Positions 1 to 5,080 of a DNA stretch of 14,294 bases are shown in pieces; position 1 is the first letter of the stretch, and every line of letters starts with the position of its first letter. Under the pieces are notes generated by a model. The model had not been told where the DNA came from. It saw only the letters and a list, made by a program, of their open reading frames with translations, and searched no databases. The position numbers were made by a program, and so were the translations under genes. Source of the stretch: Patescibacteria group bacterium (GTDB taxonomy: Bacteria > Patescibacteriota > Microgenomatia > Daviesbacterales > UBA10151); the NCBI GenBank assembly GCA_018817205.1, contig JAHIUE010000069.1:1-14294 (forward strand), in the 5' to 3' direction.

Positions 1-264
1 TATTTAATTTTTTATGAGGAAAATTCTAAATTGGAAATTAAGAGGGATTCAAAATTCGGGGGAGATATAACTTATACCAATTATGCGGATCTGGAAAAAG
101 ATTATGCGGATAAAAAACTTCATCCTATGGATTTAAAAAATGCAGTTGCAGAATGGTTAATTGCCAAACTTGAACCGGCAAGAAAATATTTTGAAGATCC
201 CAAAAGAAAATCCGCTCTGGAAGAAATTGAAAAATTAACTTTGGGTAATTCTGCCCACAACTAA
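1..264 (+). CDS. tyrS: Tyrosyl-tRNA synthetase, archaeal-type, C-terminal fragment
   Basis: The reading frame is open from base 1, so only the last 87 residues or so are present and the start lies outside the window. TyrRS charges tRNA-Tyr with tyrosine in the cytoplasm. The fragment has the hallmark end of the archaeal/eukaryotic-type enzyme: a KFGGDIT stretch, a short acidic region, then HPMDLKNAVAEWLIAKLEP, very close to what I recall of the Methanocaldococcus enzyme. The usual bacterial TyrRS ends instead in an S4-like domain, which is absent here. A TTG at 31 could be mistaken for a start, but the frame runs through it. The last 30 bases overlap the convergent membrane-protein gene. The family call is confident; the archaeal-type reading comes from family knowledge and only a short piece. 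Confidence 0.85.
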   Translation, partial: YLIFYEENSKLEIKRDSKFGGDITYTNYADLEKDYADKKLHPMDLKNAVAEWLIAKLEPARKYFEDPKRKSALEEIEKLTLGNSAHN

Positions 265-573
265 AATAGCTCCTCCAACAACAGCTGATAATCCACACAT
301 ACCTGCAGTAGTAGCAATCATTCCTTCATGCAATTTTAACGCTGCAGGGTTATTTGCAAGTACCTCCATTGGTACTCCACTTACAATTGATCCCGCCACT
401 AGTGTAGTTTCACCAAATGCCGCAACTGCTGCCGCCATCACAAGACTTGTTCCTATACCCACAGCAACAATCTTTTTGATAGACCACCTCTCTGAAACGC
501 AACCATTAATGATAGCTTCTTTACCCGAACCTGTTGTTTCAAGACGCTGTTTGCCAATCCGTCTCTCTCTCAT
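235..573 (-). CDS. Small two-helix membrane protein of unknown function
   Basis: I do not recognise a family. The 112-residue product starts with about 32 basic, polar residues (MRERRIGKQR...), then a hydrophobic Ala/Val-rich segment at about 33-54, a short polar loop with GETTLVAGSIVSG and NNPAALKLHEG, and a second hydrophobic Gly/Ala segment at about 84-107. This suggests a small inner-membrane protein with two helices and a cytoplasmic basic N-terminus. The gene converges on tyrS and overlaps its end by 30 bases. A TTGACA box at 609-604 and an AT-rich -10-like box at 586-581 lie directly upstream. The -10 ends 7 bases before the ATG and no Shine-Dalgarno site is visible, so it may be a leaderless gene. 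Its reality rests on length, membrane pattern and promoter position, not homology. Confidence 0.55.
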   Translation of the reverse strand: MRERRIGKQRLETTGSGKEAIINGCVSERWSIKKIVAVGIGTSLVMAAAVAAFGETTLVAGSIVSGVPMEVLANNPAALKLHEGMIATTAGMCGLSAVVGGAILVVGRITQS

Positions 574-580
574 ATGAATT

Positions 581-609
581 ATTTTTACACTTTAAACACC
601 TTCTGTCAA
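581..609 (-). promoter_or_regulatory. Probable promoter of the 235-573 gene, leaderless
   Basis: On the minus strand TTGACA (609-604) is a perfect -35 match. After a 17-base spacer comes AAAAAT (586-581), four of six matches to TATAAT. The -10 ends 7 bases before the ATG at 573, so the predicted transcript would start at or next to the start codon. The -35 lies inside one arm of the inverted repeat at 603-662. Confidence 0.45.
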
Positions 610-662
610 ATTAGCTTTGCGAGAGCTTTGTAAGGTCGGACATTGTAAATTTAATTTGACAG
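603..662. repeat. 11-bp perfect inverted repeat between divergent genes
   Basis: CTGTCAAATTA at 603-613 and its exact reverse complement TAATTTGACAG at 652-662 flank a 38-base spacer. Each arm places a TTGACA hexamer pointing outward, on the minus strand at 609-604 and on the plus strand at 656-661, so the repeat could simply be a pair of back-to-back -35 elements or a shared operator. The spacer holds AGCT...AGCT and an imperfect AAGGTC/GACATT dyad, so a small dispersed repeat element with terminal inverted arms is another reading. Confidence 0.6.
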
Positions 663-686
663 CAGAGTCAATTTATCTGATACTTA
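656..686 (+). promoter_or_regulatory. Possible promoter of the 694-795 small ORF and recG
   Basis: TTGACA at 656-661 is a perfect -35. A -10 could be GATACT at 679-684 (17-base spacer, four of six matches), or a TG-preceded TACTTA at 681-686 (19-base spacer, weaker match). Either places the transcript start within about three bases of the ATG at 694. The -35 is strong and the -10 ambiguous. Confidence 0.4.
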
Positions 687-693
687 ACAAATA

Positions 694-795
694 ATGTATT
701 CGCCAAAGTTTAAAATTTTCTGGATAATTTTATCCGTTATTGCCGGACTGGCAATTATCCTTTTCTCCCTTTTTCCTCTTTTAAGCGGTTTTTGA
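694..795 (+). CDS. Possible 33-residue single-helix membrane microprotein
   Basis: An ATG at 694 opens a 33-codon frame ending in TGA at 793-795. The product starts MYSPKFKIFW and then carries one continuous hydrophobic stretch rich in Ile, Leu and Phe (about residues 9-30), ending LSGF. Basic residues before the helix suggest an N-in topology. It lies alone between the divergent promoter region and recG, 12 bases upstream of the recG start, and its end overlaps the recG extended -10. I do not recognise a family and no Shine-Dalgarno site is visible, but a TTGACA promoter sits upstream at near-leaderless distance. It could be a chance AT-rich frame or a short leader peptide. The case rests on the membrane pattern and promoter position only. 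Confidence 0.4.
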   Translation: MYSPKFKIFWIILSVIAGLAIILFSLFPLLSGF

Positions 796-801
796 TACAA
801 T
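793..801 (+). promoter_or_regulatory. Extended -10 of recG, leaderless start
   Basis: TGATACAAT is an extended -10 (TG, one base, then TACAAT with five of six matches to TATAAT). It ends 6 bases before the recG ATG at 808, so the transcript would begin at the start codon. No convincing -35 is seen, which is usual for extended -10 promoters. Confidence 0.55.
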
Positions 802-807
802 TCCTGC

Positions 808-2829
808 ATGGATCTTAAAAGCCCTTTGCAGTATCTTGCCGGCGTTGGCCCCAAAATGGCCAACAAACTCAAGCGGCTGGAGCTTTTTACGGTTGAGAAT
901 TTAATCTATCATTTTCCTTTCAGGTATGATGATTTCTCCAATACCACTTCGGCGCTGGAAGCAAAAGTAGGAGAACAAGTGACGTTGCAAGGGGAAATCT
1001 GGTCCATTCAAAATATTTATACCCGGTCAAGAAAGATTATCACCAAAGCCATATTTAATGATGGCAGCGCACCTTTGGAGCTAGCTTGGTTTAACTCTCC
1101 CTGGCTGACCAAGCAAATACTAGTTGGCGACAAACTACAGGTTGCAGGCAAAATCAGCAAGTACAAATCTAAATTATCAATAATTGCCCCAAAATGGGAA
1201 AAAATAGACAGTCTTCAGCCATCAGCTATCAGTCTTCAGACTTTACATACGGGAAGATTAGTACCGATTTATCCTGAAACAGAAGGAATTAGTTCAAAAT
1301 GGTTGCGCACCAAAATATCTCTCCTGCTACCCAAATTTTTACATGAAATTGTCGACCCGTTGCCTGATGAAATCCGTGGGGAGATGATGTCACTTGATAA
1401 GGCTTTAACCCAAATCCATTTCCCCAAAAATTGGCAGAGAGCAGAAAAAGCACGGGAAAGATTAGGGTTTGATGAATTATTCTTCGTGTCTTTGGCCACC
1501 CAAAAAGCCAGAATGGAATGGAGTAAAAAACCCTTGACCAAACCTTTAAAAATCAAATTAGATAAATTGGATCAATTTGTCAACAAACTTCCATTCAAAC
1601 TTACCCAAGCCCAGCAGAAAGTTATCAAGGAAATGATTGGGGATTTTAAGAAAAATCAACCCATGAACAGACTAATGCAGGGGGAGGTAGGTTCGGGAAA
1701 AACAGTAGTTGCTGCTGTTGCCACCTATATTGTCTACTTAAATAATCTCAAAACATTATTCATGGCTCCTACTGAAATTTTGGCATTTCAGCATTTTGAA
1801 ACACTTCAAAAACTTCTCAAACCTTACGGTCTAACAGTAGGAATTTATACCGGAAGCAAAAAAAATAAAGAAGGAGATGTGCTAGTCGGCACCCATGCAT
1901 TGTTGTCTAAAAATTTAAACACACAAGATATTGGGCTTATTGTAATAGACGAGCAACAACGTTTTGGAGTAGAACAGAGAACGCTTCTTCGAAAAAAAGC
2001 CAAAGTACCCCATTTCTTAACTATGACAGCCACCCCAATTCCAAGGACAGTGGCACTGACTTTATACGGCGATTTGGACATGTCAATAATTGACGAGATG
2101 CCCACGGGGAGGCAAAAAGTTAAAACCCATCTTGTCCCTGAAAACAAAAGAAAGGATTCTTACGCCTTTTTAGCCAAAAAGGTTAACGAGGGAGACCAAG
2201 TTTATATAATCGCACCTTTAATTGAACCTTCTGAAACTTTAACTACGGTCAAGGCGGCCAAAGAAGAATTCGAAAAACTTAAAAGGATCTTCCCCAACCT
2301 TAAACTGGACCTGTTGCACGGCAGAATGAAAGGATCAGACAAAGATAAAATCATCAGAGATTTCCGATCCGGAAAAACCCAAATTCTCGTTTCTACCTCT
2401 GTTGTTGAAGTCGGCATGGACAATCCAAACGCAACCATCATTGTTATTGAAGGGGCGGAGCGTTTTGGTTTGGCCCAACTCCACCAACTGCGGGGAAGAG
2501 TAGGGAGAGGGACTAAACAATCCTACTGCTTACTTTATACATCGGATCCTTCAAATAGAGAGGCACAAAGATTAAAATATCTGGAAACTACTTTTGACGG
2601 ATTAAAACTTGCCGAACTGGATTTAAAAATTCGAGGAGGCGGAGAAATCTTCGGGGCAAAACAATCCGGCAGGTTTGAATTTAAAATAGCCTCTTTTTCC
2701 AACCTTAAGCTCTTAGAAACAACTAGACATGCAGCTTCGAAATTACTACGCAGCAATCCCGCTCTTGACAAATACCCGAGACTCAAGGCAAAATTACAGG
2801 ATATTGCATCAAATGTGATGCCTGACTAA
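808..2829 (+). CDS. recG: ATP-dependent DNA helicase RecG
   Basis: RecG remodels stalled replication forks and branched DNA by driving fork regression with ATP. At 673 residues it is close to the usual length (about 690). The order is standard: an N-terminal helix-hairpin region with LAGVGPKMANKL, the wedge OB-fold (about 60-132), the linker leading to HTGRLVPIYPETEG, then two helicase lobes. Visible motifs are Walker A GEVGSGKT (292-299), motif II DEQQ (381-384, where most RecGs have DEQH), motif III TAT (407-409) and motif VI QLHQLRGRVGRG (557-568). A 35-base heptamer repeat encodes residues 134-145 between the OB-fold and the helicase core. The ATG directly follows an extended -10, so translation may be leaderless. 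The stop is 5 bases before rpmF, implying cotranscription. Confidence 0.97.
   Translation: MDLKSPLQYLAGVGPKMANKLKRLELFTVENLIYHFPFRYDDFSNTTSALEAKVGEQVTLQGEIWSIQNIYTRSRKIITKAIFNDGSAPLELAWFNSPWLTKQILVGDKLQVAGKISKYKSKLSIIAPKWEKIDSLQPSAISLQTLHTGRLVPIYPETEGISSKWLRTKISLLLPKFLHEIVDPLPDEIRGEMMSLDKALTQIHFPKNWQRAEKARERLGFDELFFVSLATQKARMEWSKKPLTKPLKIKLDKLDQFVNKLPFKLTQAQQKVIKEMIGDFKKNQPMNRLMQGEVGSGKTVVAAVATYIVYLNNLKTLFMAPTEILAFQHFETLQKLLKPYGLTVGIYTGSKKNKEGDVLVGTHALLSKNLNTQDIGLIVIDEQQRFGVEQRTLLRKKAKVPHFLTMTATPIPRTVALTLYGDLDMSIIDEMPTGRQKVKTHLVPENKRKDSYAFLAKKVNEGDQVYIIAPLIEPSETLTTVKAAKEEFEKLKRIFPNLKLDLLHGRMKGSDKDKIIRDFRSGKTQILVSTSVVEVGMDNPNATIIVIEGAERFGLAQLHQLRGRVGRGTKQSYCLLYTSDPSNREAQRLKYLETTFDGLKLAELDLKIRGGGEIFGAKQSGRFEFKIASFSNLKLLETTRHAASKLLRSNPALDKYPRLKAKLQDIASNVMPD
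1209..1243. repeat. Five tandem seven-base repeats (CAGNNNT) inside recG
   Basis: Five consecutive heptamers follow the pattern CAG then three variable bases then T: CAGTCTT, CAGCCAT, CAGCTAT, CAGTCTT, CAGACTT. They encode Ser/Gln/Leu-rich residues in the loop between the wedge OB-fold and the helicase core, where RecG length varies. The same heptamer family recurs in rpsP at 4649-4669. Confidence 0.8.
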
Positions 2830-2834
2830 CTAAT

Positions 2835-3029
2835 ATGCCTGGAGAACCAAAAAGAAGACATTCTAAAGCAAGAAAAAGGACAAGAAGAGCTGCCATTAAA
2901 TTGGCTGTAAATTTCGTGCTCTGCAAAAACTGCGGCAAACCTACCAAACCACACATAGTCTGTGCAGACTGCGGTTTTTATGCAGGAAAGGCAGTTTCCA
3001 AGCCAAAAGTTCAGGTCGTAAAGACATGA
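2835..3029 (+). CDS. rpmF: Ribosomal protein bL32
   Basis: L32 is a small zinc-ribbon protein of the large ribosomal subunit. The 64-residue product has the expected very basic N-terminus (PKRRHSKARKRTRRA) and a zinc ribbon with CKNC at 30-33 and CADC at 43-46. The four cysteines indicate the zinc-binding form. The length is normal for the family. It starts 5 bases after the recG stop and its TGA overlaps the nusB ATG by four bases, so the genes are probably cotranslated. In many bacteria rpmF precedes plsX and the fatty-acid genes; here those are absent and nusB follows directly. No strong Shine-Dalgarno site is seen, so translational coupling to recG is likely. Confidence 0.93.
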   Translation: MPGEPKRRHSKARKRTRRAAIKLAVNFVLCKNCGKPTKPHIVCADCGFYAGKAVSKPKVQVVKT

Positions 3030-3391
3030 AGAAAAAAAACGACCCAAGGCACCTCAAAAGAGCCAAACTGTTAAAAATAATTTTCTCCTGGCAATTCAGA
3101 TCCGAAAAAAAGCCAGCTAAATGTGCCCAAAACATAATCGCTAACTTGCCAAAAATCGACAGGTTAATCGAAAAATCGGCTCCAGATAGACCAATCAAAC
3201 AAATAAACAGGGTTGACTTGTCTATCTTGCGTTTGGCAATATATGAATTAGTGGTGGAAAAGGAAACCCCTTTAAAAGTTGTCATTGATGAAGCAGTTGA
3301 GTTGGGAAAAGAGTACGGGTCAGATTCATCGGCAAGTTTTATTAACGGCGCTTTAGGAAAATTAGTAGAAATAAAACATTTAAAAACATGA
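3026..3391 (+). CDS. nusB: Transcription antitermination factor NusB
   Basis: NusB binds BoxA RNA with S10 (NusE) and promotes complete transcription and processing of rRNA operons. The 121-residue all-helical protein has the family features: the helix around KRAKLLKIIFSWQF near the N-terminus, IDRLIEKSAPDRPIKQINRVDLSILRLA split across the middle, the segment with PLKVVIDEAVELGKEYG, and the C-terminal FINGALGKL motif. The length is slightly short of the usual 130-150 residues but complete. It overlaps rpmF by four bases (ATGA) and the next gene by four bases, marking tight coupling within the recG operon. Placement beside rnc and ribosomal protein genes fits a shared role in rRNA production. 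Confidence 0.93.
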   Translation: MKKKNDPRHLKRAKLLKIIFSWQFRSEKKPAKCAQNIIANLPKIDRLIEKSAPDRPIKQINRVDLSILRLAIYELVVEKETPLKVVIDEAVELGKEYGSDSSASFINGALGKLVEIKHLKT

Positions 3392-3624
3392 ATCAGGAAG
3401 CACAAATAATTCAAGCAATTGCAGAACATTTAGCTCTTTCTACGGAAGATTTGGATAGACACTCTCTTTTGCGGGAAGATTTGAATTTAGGTCCGGTTGA
3501 ACTAAATGATTTGCTTTCTGATTTATCGCAAAAGTTTAATGTAAGCTTTAACAGTGAGGATATGGAACGCTTAAGAAAAGTTGACGATCTAATCGTATTG
3601 GTAGAAGATAATTTAATTGATTAA
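3388..3624 (+). CDS. Acyl-carrier-protein-like protein lacking the attachment serine
   Basis: The 78 residues align along their length with acyl carrier proteins: an N-terminal helix (EAQIIQAIAEHLAL), the REDLNL turn, helix II (VELNDLLSDLSQKFNV), an FNSEDMERL segment and a C-terminal helix (VDDLIVLVEDNL). In working ACPs the turn reads EDLGADSL, with the serine carrying phosphopantetheine. Here it reads EDLNLGPV, so proline 36 replaces that serine and the protein should be unable to carry acyl groups by the known route. It overlaps nusB by four bases and rnc by one (TAATG). Position just before rnc is the classic acpP position, but all fatty-acid genes are missing. It may be a remnant reused for a structural or protein-binding role. 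The fold call is confident; any function is inference. Confidence 0.75.
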   Translation: MNQEAQIIQAIAEHLALSTEDLDRHSLLREDLNLGPVELNDLLSDLSQKFNVSFNSEDMERLRKVDDLIVLVEDNLID

Positions 3625-4310
3625 TGTTAAATGATTTTACGCTACTTCTGCAAACATTAAATATAAGATTTCAAGACCCCAGGATATTGCAACAAGCATT
3701 TATCCATAGATCTTATTTAAATGAGGTCAAATCCGAACAGTTTTCCAATGAGAGACTGGAATTTTTGGGGGATTCCGTCCTTTCTTTGGTTGTTTCAAAT
3801 AATCTTTTCAACTTAAGGCAAAAGGATGCGGAAGGAGATTTGACTAACCTCCGGGCCCATATAGTCAAGACAGAATCTCTTGCTCAAGCCGCAAAAAAGC
3901 TTAATTTGGGAGAATATTTGAAATTATCCAAAGGGGAAGAAATATCCGGAGGAAGAAGCAATCCACAGCTTCTGGCAAATACTTACGAGGCCTTCTTAGG
4001 TGCAATTTATCTGGATCAAGGATTAGAAGTTGCTACAAAAATCGTCAGCAATACATTATTATGCTTTTTTGAGAAAGAATTAAGGATGGGCCCGCCTAAG
4101 GATGCAAAGTCATCCCTGCAGGAAACAGTCCAGCAAAAATTTAAGGTATCCCCTCATTATAAAATTATCGAAACAAAGGGACCTGATCATGCCAAAAAAT
4201 TCAAAGTAGCGGTATATGTACAGGGAAAAGAAATGGGTAGAGGTCAAGGAAATAGCAAACAAATCGCAGAAGAGCAAGCAGCCATGACAGCATTAAAAGA
4301 GTTGACTTAA
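3624..4310 (+). CDS. rnc: Ribonuclease III
   Basis: RNase III cuts double-stranded RNA, chiefly in rRNA precursor processing. The 228-residue protein has the catalytic domain at about 5-150 with the signature NERLEFLGDSV (42-52), giving Glu43, Glu46 and Asp50. The second metal motif is ANTYEAFLGAIYLD, with Glu122 in the essential position but Asn119 where the E. coli enzyme has Asp114. The double-stranded RNA-binding domain follows at about 160-228, ending in the usual KQIAEEQAAMTALKEL helix. Length is normal (E. coli 226). The ATG overlaps the stop of the ACP-like gene by one base, so translation is likely coupled. The end of the gene contains the -35 of the rpsP promoter. Confidence 0.95.
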   Translation: MLNDFTLLLQTLNIRFQDPRILQQAFIHRSYLNEVKSEQFSNERLEFLGDSVLSLVVSNNLFNLRQKDAEGDLTNLRAHIVKTESLAQAAKKLNLGEYLKLSKGEEISGGRSNPQLLANTYEAFLGAIYLDQGLEVATKIVSNTLLCFFEKELRMGPPKDAKSSLQETVQQKFKVSPHYKIIETKGPDHAKKFKVAVYVQGKEMGRGQGNSKQIAEEQAAMTALKELT

Positions 4311-4331
4311 GATCGCATCCTACTATATACT
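4302..4331 (+). promoter_or_regulatory. Promoter of rpsP, leaderless
   Basis: TTGACT (4302-4307), inside the last codons of rnc, and TATACT (4326-4331) are separated by 18 bases; each matches consensus at five of six positions. The -10 ends 7 bases before the rpsP ATG at 4339, so the transcript is predicted to begin at the start codon. This splits rpsP-khpA-trmD into a unit that can be expressed apart from recG-rnc. Confidence 0.65.
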
Positions 4332-4338
4332 TAACCAC

Positions 4339-4851
4339 ATGTTAAAAATCAGATTGATGAGAATTGGGGCAAAGAAGAAACCATTTTACAGAGTGGTAGC
4401 CGTAGACGAACACGCCAAAAGAACAGGGGCATATTTAGAACTTTTAGGCACTTATAACCCTTTGACCGAGCCCAAAGAAATTAAGCTAAAACAAGACAGG
4501 ATTGATCATTGGATTAAACAAGGAGCCCAAATGTCTACCGGGTTTTTGCGTATTATCGGCAAAGCACCGCAAAGACCACCGAGAAAACCCAAAAAATCCC
4601 ACGCCGCTGAAGCTCCGCGGGACAAGGAGAAAAAGAGCGAAGAGCCGTCAGTCGTCAGTCCTCAGTCATCCGAGAAAAAAGAAGAAAAAATAGAAACAAA
4701 AACAGAGAAAACAGGAGTGTCAGAACCGGCGGCAGAAGAAAAATCAATAGAAGAAAACCCCGAAGTGCAACCAGAGAAAATAATCGAAGAAGAACAAGCA
4801 GTAGAAACCGTTGCAGAAAAGAAAGAGGTACCGAATGAAGGATCTGCTTAA
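4339..4851 (+). CDS. rpsP: Ribosomal protein bS16 with long charged C-terminal tail
   Basis: S16 helps assemble the small ribosomal subunit. Residues 1-80 are a standard S16 core: MLKIRLMRIGAKKKPFYRVV, the DEHAKRTGAYLELLGTYNP region and IDHWIKQGAQMSTGFLRIIG. The remaining 90 residues form a low-complexity tail of Glu, Lys, Pro, Ala and Val that is very likely disordered, which doubles the usual length (about 80-90). Part of this tail (about 103-111) is encoded by a CAGTCNT heptamer repeat. The gene has its own promoter with the -10 directly before the ATG and no Shine-Dalgarno site. Its last 17 bases overlap khpA. In most bacteria rpsP is followed by khpA, rimM, trmD and rplS; here rimM is absent and rplS is not seen. 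Confidence 0.95.
   Translation: MLKIRLMRIGAKKKPFYRVVAVDEHAKRTGAYLELLGTYNPLTEPKEIKLKQDRIDHWIKQGAQMSTGFLRIIGKAPQRPPRKPKKSHAAEAPRDKEKKSEEPSVVSPQSSEKKEEKIETKTEKTGVSEPAAEEKSIEENPEVQPEKIIEEEQAVETVAEKKEVPNEGSA
4649..4669. repeat. Three tandem heptamers (CAGTCNT) inside rpsP
   Basis: CAGTCGT, CAGTCCT and CAGTCAT follow one another without gaps and encode part of the disordered S16 tail (VVSPQS region). They match the CAGNNNT pattern of the recG repeat 3.4 kb upstream, so both may be copies of one dispersed repeat family. Confidence 0.7.
4822..4828 (+). promoter_or_regulatory. Shine-Dalgarno site fixing the khpA start
   Basis: AAAGAGG lies 6 bases upstream of the ATG at 4835, inside the end of rpsP. 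It supports that ATG over the in-frame ATG at 4811, and shows that the organism uses Shine-Dalgarno initiation for internal genes. Confidence 0.65.
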
Positions 4852-5080
4852 TTTTATTGTTACCAACCTGGTTACTAAACCCGAATCCGTTTCCATTGAC
4901 GAACAAAAGGATAACGGTAACATCAACTTAAACTTAACCGTTGACCCATCTGATATGGGTCTTATCATCGGTAAAAGCGGACAAACCATCAGAGCCATCC
5001 GCCGACTCTTAACTGTCCGCGCGATTGCCGAGAATCTAAGAGTAAATTTGCAACTCGTAGAACCTGTGTCTTCTCAATGA
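4835..5080 (+). CDS. khpA: KH-domain RNA-binding protein KhpA
   Basis: KhpA is a small single-KH protein that binds RNA, usually with KhpB, and affects cell division and small-RNA function in Gram-positive bacteria. The 81-residue product starts MKDLLNFIVTNLVTKPESV, as the family does, then a beta strand (NINLNLTVDPSDMG) and the KH loop IIGKSGQTIRAIRRLL with GKSG as the GXXG motif that contacts RNA. I chose the ATG at 4835 because an AAAGAGG site lies 6 bases upstream and family members start here; an in-frame ATG at 4811 would add eight residues (MQKRKRYR). It overlaps rpsP by 17 bases and trmD by four (ATGA), so the three are translationally coupled. Confidence 0.92.
   Translation: MKDLLNFIVTNLVTKPESVSIDEQKDNGNINLNLTVDPSDMGLIIGKSGQTIRAIRRLLTVRAIAENLRVNLQLVEPVSSQ

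Noticed and set aside
684..872. 62-residue minus-strand frame across the recG start
   Set aside because: It is the complement of the recG promoter and N-terminus, has no recognisable features, and conflicts with the recG start and its -10 box.
4502..4693. Plus-strand frame inside rpsP with a lysine-run end near A-rich tracts, suggesting frameshifting
   Set aside because: The main S16 frame is continuous and the A runs simply code Lys/Glu codons of the tail; there is no downstream product to gain by slippage.
4811..4834. Upstream ATG at 4811 as the khpA start
   Set aside because: It adds eight basic residues not typical of the family, while the ATG at 4835 has an AAAGAGG site 6 bases upstream.
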